Shown here: piece after piece, positions 15,939 to 17,165 of the stretch | Layout of the letters: each line of letters starts with the position of its first letter | Position numbering within the stretch: the stretch's first letter is position 1 | Assembly: GCA_007135745.1 (NCBI GenBank) | Contig: SLIH01000273.1 | Span: 1-17,165, forward strand | Length of the DNA stretch: 17,165 nt | From: Halomonas sp. | GTDB taxonomy: Bacteria; Pseudomonadota; Gammaproteobacteria; Pseudomonadales; Oleiphilaceae | Direction: 5' to 3' | Program-made: the position numbers and the translations under genes | The notes under the pieces: model-generated | Told to the model about the DNA's origin: nothing | Database searches by the model: none | What the model saw: only the letters and a program-made list of their open reading frames with translations

Positions 15939-17165
15939 ATGACGGAAACAATGGACCAATCAAAACAAAAAGACCAAAGCGTTCCGTTGGCTACAGACCA
16001 TTTCGTGCCACTTGATGGGCTGGTCAGTGAAGATACCAGCCGATTCGGCGGTAAGGGACAGTCCCTTCATCGTCTGGTGCGAGCGGGATTTGACGTACCC
16101 CGAGCCTGGTGTCTGACGGCGGAGGCGTACCAGGAATTCATGGCCGAAACCGGTATCGGCCAATGGATCGATACGCTCGAAACCGTGGACAACGAGGCCT
16201 GTACGCGCATCCGTGAACTCATTCAAAACACGCCCCTGCCGCACTCCCTTCACGAGCAGGTGGTGAGAGCCTGGGAAGACCTTGGACGCGGACCCGTCGC
16301 CGTGCGCTCCTCGGGCCTGCGAGAAGACAGCGACGAGCAGTCCTGGGCCGGCCAGCACGACAGCTTTCTATACGTCAACGACGAAGACAGTCTCAGTGCG
16401 GCGGTACAGCATTGCTGGGGATCACTCTGGACCACACGCGCCCATGCCTATCGCGAGCACAGTACCGGAACCGGGCACGATGTCGAGGGCATTGCCGTGA
16501 TCATCCAGAAAATGGTTGATCCCGAGTCGGCCGGAGTGGCCTTCAGCGCCGATCCCGTTTCCGGGGACCCCTCAACCATCGTCATCGACGCCTGCTGGGG
16601 GGCCGGGGAAGGTGTGGTCTCCGGGCAGGTCATCACGGACAGCTGGACCGTGGATGCCGATAAAGAAAAGATCATCAGGAAAGACATCCGTACCAAACCG
16701 GGTATGGTCACGCGTCGGGAGCATGGCGGGACGCAACTCCGTGAAGTTTCCGGGGCCAGGGCCGAGCAAGCCTCTCTGGATGACGACCAGGTGTTGGAGG
16801 TCGCCCGTCAGGTGCGGGCAGTCCGTGAGCATTATGGACGTGAAATGGATGTGGAATGGGCGTGGGCGGATGGCCAGCTCTGGCTGCTCCAGGCTCGCCC
16901 CATTACCGTAAAAGCGGGCCAATCAGAAAAAATCTATGCCTGCGTGGGGGAGGCGGACGACAACATCCGTGAAAATGCCATGTTTTCCCGTCTGGATACC
17001 GGGGAGATCATGACCGGGCTGATGAGCCCGCTGGGGCTCTCGTTCTGCCGTTTCTATCAGTACAACGTCCATGGTCCGGGCAGCAAGCGCATCGGCCTGC
17101 TTGATCTCGGCAAGCCGGATTACTACATGGGCTATCTGCTGGGTCACGTCTACCTTAACGTCTCC
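15939..17165 (+). CDS. pigC: PigC/TamQ-like ATP-dependent condensing enzyme (3' end cut by window)
   Basis: The frame is open from the ATG at 15939 to the window edge: 409 residues, about half of the usual ~890. The visible part is the PEP-synthase-like ATP-binding domain: FGGKGQSLHRL near residue 35, VAVRSSGLREDS, DACWGAGEGVVSGQV and LLQARPIT. It is followed by a PigC-specific stretch, FSRLDTGEIMTGLMSPLG and then YYMGYLLGHVYLN, which closely follows the Serratia PigC sequence as I remember it and is not found in true PEP synthases. PigC joins MBC to a monopyrrole; the homologue TamQ joins MBC to an amine. Given the upstream fatty-amine genes, the TamQ reaction is more likely. GGGAG at 15928-15932 is the ribosome site, 18 bp after the barrel gene's stop codon. 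The phosphohistidine-type C-terminal region lies outside. Confidence 0.93.
   Translation, partial: MTETMDQSKQKDQSVPLATDHFVPLDGLVSEDTSRFGGKGQSLHRLVRAGFDVPRAWCLTAEAYQEFMAETGIGQWIDTLETVDNEACTRIRELIQNTPLPHSLHEQVVRAWEDLGRGPVAVRSSGLREDSDEQSWAGQHDSFLYVNDEDSLSAAVQHCWGSLWTTRAHAYREHSTGTGHDVEGIAVIIQKMVDPESAGVAFSADPVSGDPSTIVIDACWGAGEGVVSGQVITDSWTVDADKEKIIRKDIRTKPGMVTRREHGGTQLREVSGARAEQASLDDDQVLEVARQVRAVREHYGREMDVEWAWADGQLWLLQARPITVKAGQSEKIYACVGEADDNIRENAMFSRLDTGEIMTGLMSPLGLSFCRFYQYNVHGPGSKRIGLLDLGKPDYYMGYLLGHVYLNVS

Noticed and set aside
1..17165. CRISPR arrays, tRNA/rRNA genes, insertion sequences, attachment sites
   Set aside because: No regularly spaced repeats, RNA-gene-like stretches, transposase motifs or terminal inverted repeats were seen by eye.
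15939..17165. True phosphoenolpyruvate synthase
   Set aside because: The ATP-binding domain fits, but the segment after LLQARPIT (DTGEIMTGLMSPLG and following) is typical of PigC, and the gene sits in a pig/tam cluster.

Overview
The window is the middle of a biosynthetic gene cluster for a tambjamine- or prodiginine-type bipyrrole pigment. It comes from a GC-rich (by eye about 60%) Gram-negative bacterium. The outer-membrane beta-barrel gene and the similarity to Serratia/Hahella/Pseudoalteromonas pathway proteins suggest a gammaproteobacterium, but the species cannot be named. All genes lie on the plus strand with short gaps or 4-17 nt overlaps, so this looks like one long operon, cut at both ends.

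Left part (1-10024): a block in the exact order of Serratia pigF-G-H-I-J-K-L-M. It holds an O-methyltransferase (cut at its N-terminus), a prolyl carrier protein, an ACP-ACP-alpha-oxoamine synthase, a prolyl-AMP ligase, a double ketosynthase, the small PigK protein, a Sfp-type phosphopantetheinyl transferase and a nitroreductase-fold oxidoreductase. In the known pathway these make 4-methoxy-2,2'-bipyrrole-5-carbaldehyde (MBC) from proline, malonyl and serine units. PigA (prolyl-carrier oxidase) and PigN are not in the window.

Right part (10008-17165): an amine arm replaces the prodigiosin MAP arm (pigB/D/E). A fatty acyl-AMP ligase is followed by one protein carrying an acyl carrier domain, a class III aminotransferase and a cyanobacterial-type acyl-ACP reductase. 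Together they could turn a free fatty acid into a fatty amine: activation, loading, reduction to the aldehyde, transamination. The window ends inside a PigC/TamQ-type ATP-dependent condensing enzyme, which would join the amine to MBC. A predicted outer-membrane barrel protein of unknown role sits between the amine module and the condensing enzyme.

Non-coding features are few. An A/T-rich 134 bp gap with a terminator-like hairpin separates pigJ from pigK. A terminator-shaped hairpin facing the minus strand lies at the pigG/pigH junction. A possible 27-codon reading frame with its own Shine-Dalgarno bridges the amine-module gene and the barrel gene. The least familiar parts are the ACP-aminotransferase-reductase fusion, the barrel gene, the mini-ORF and the first ketosynthase with all three catalytic residues replaced.
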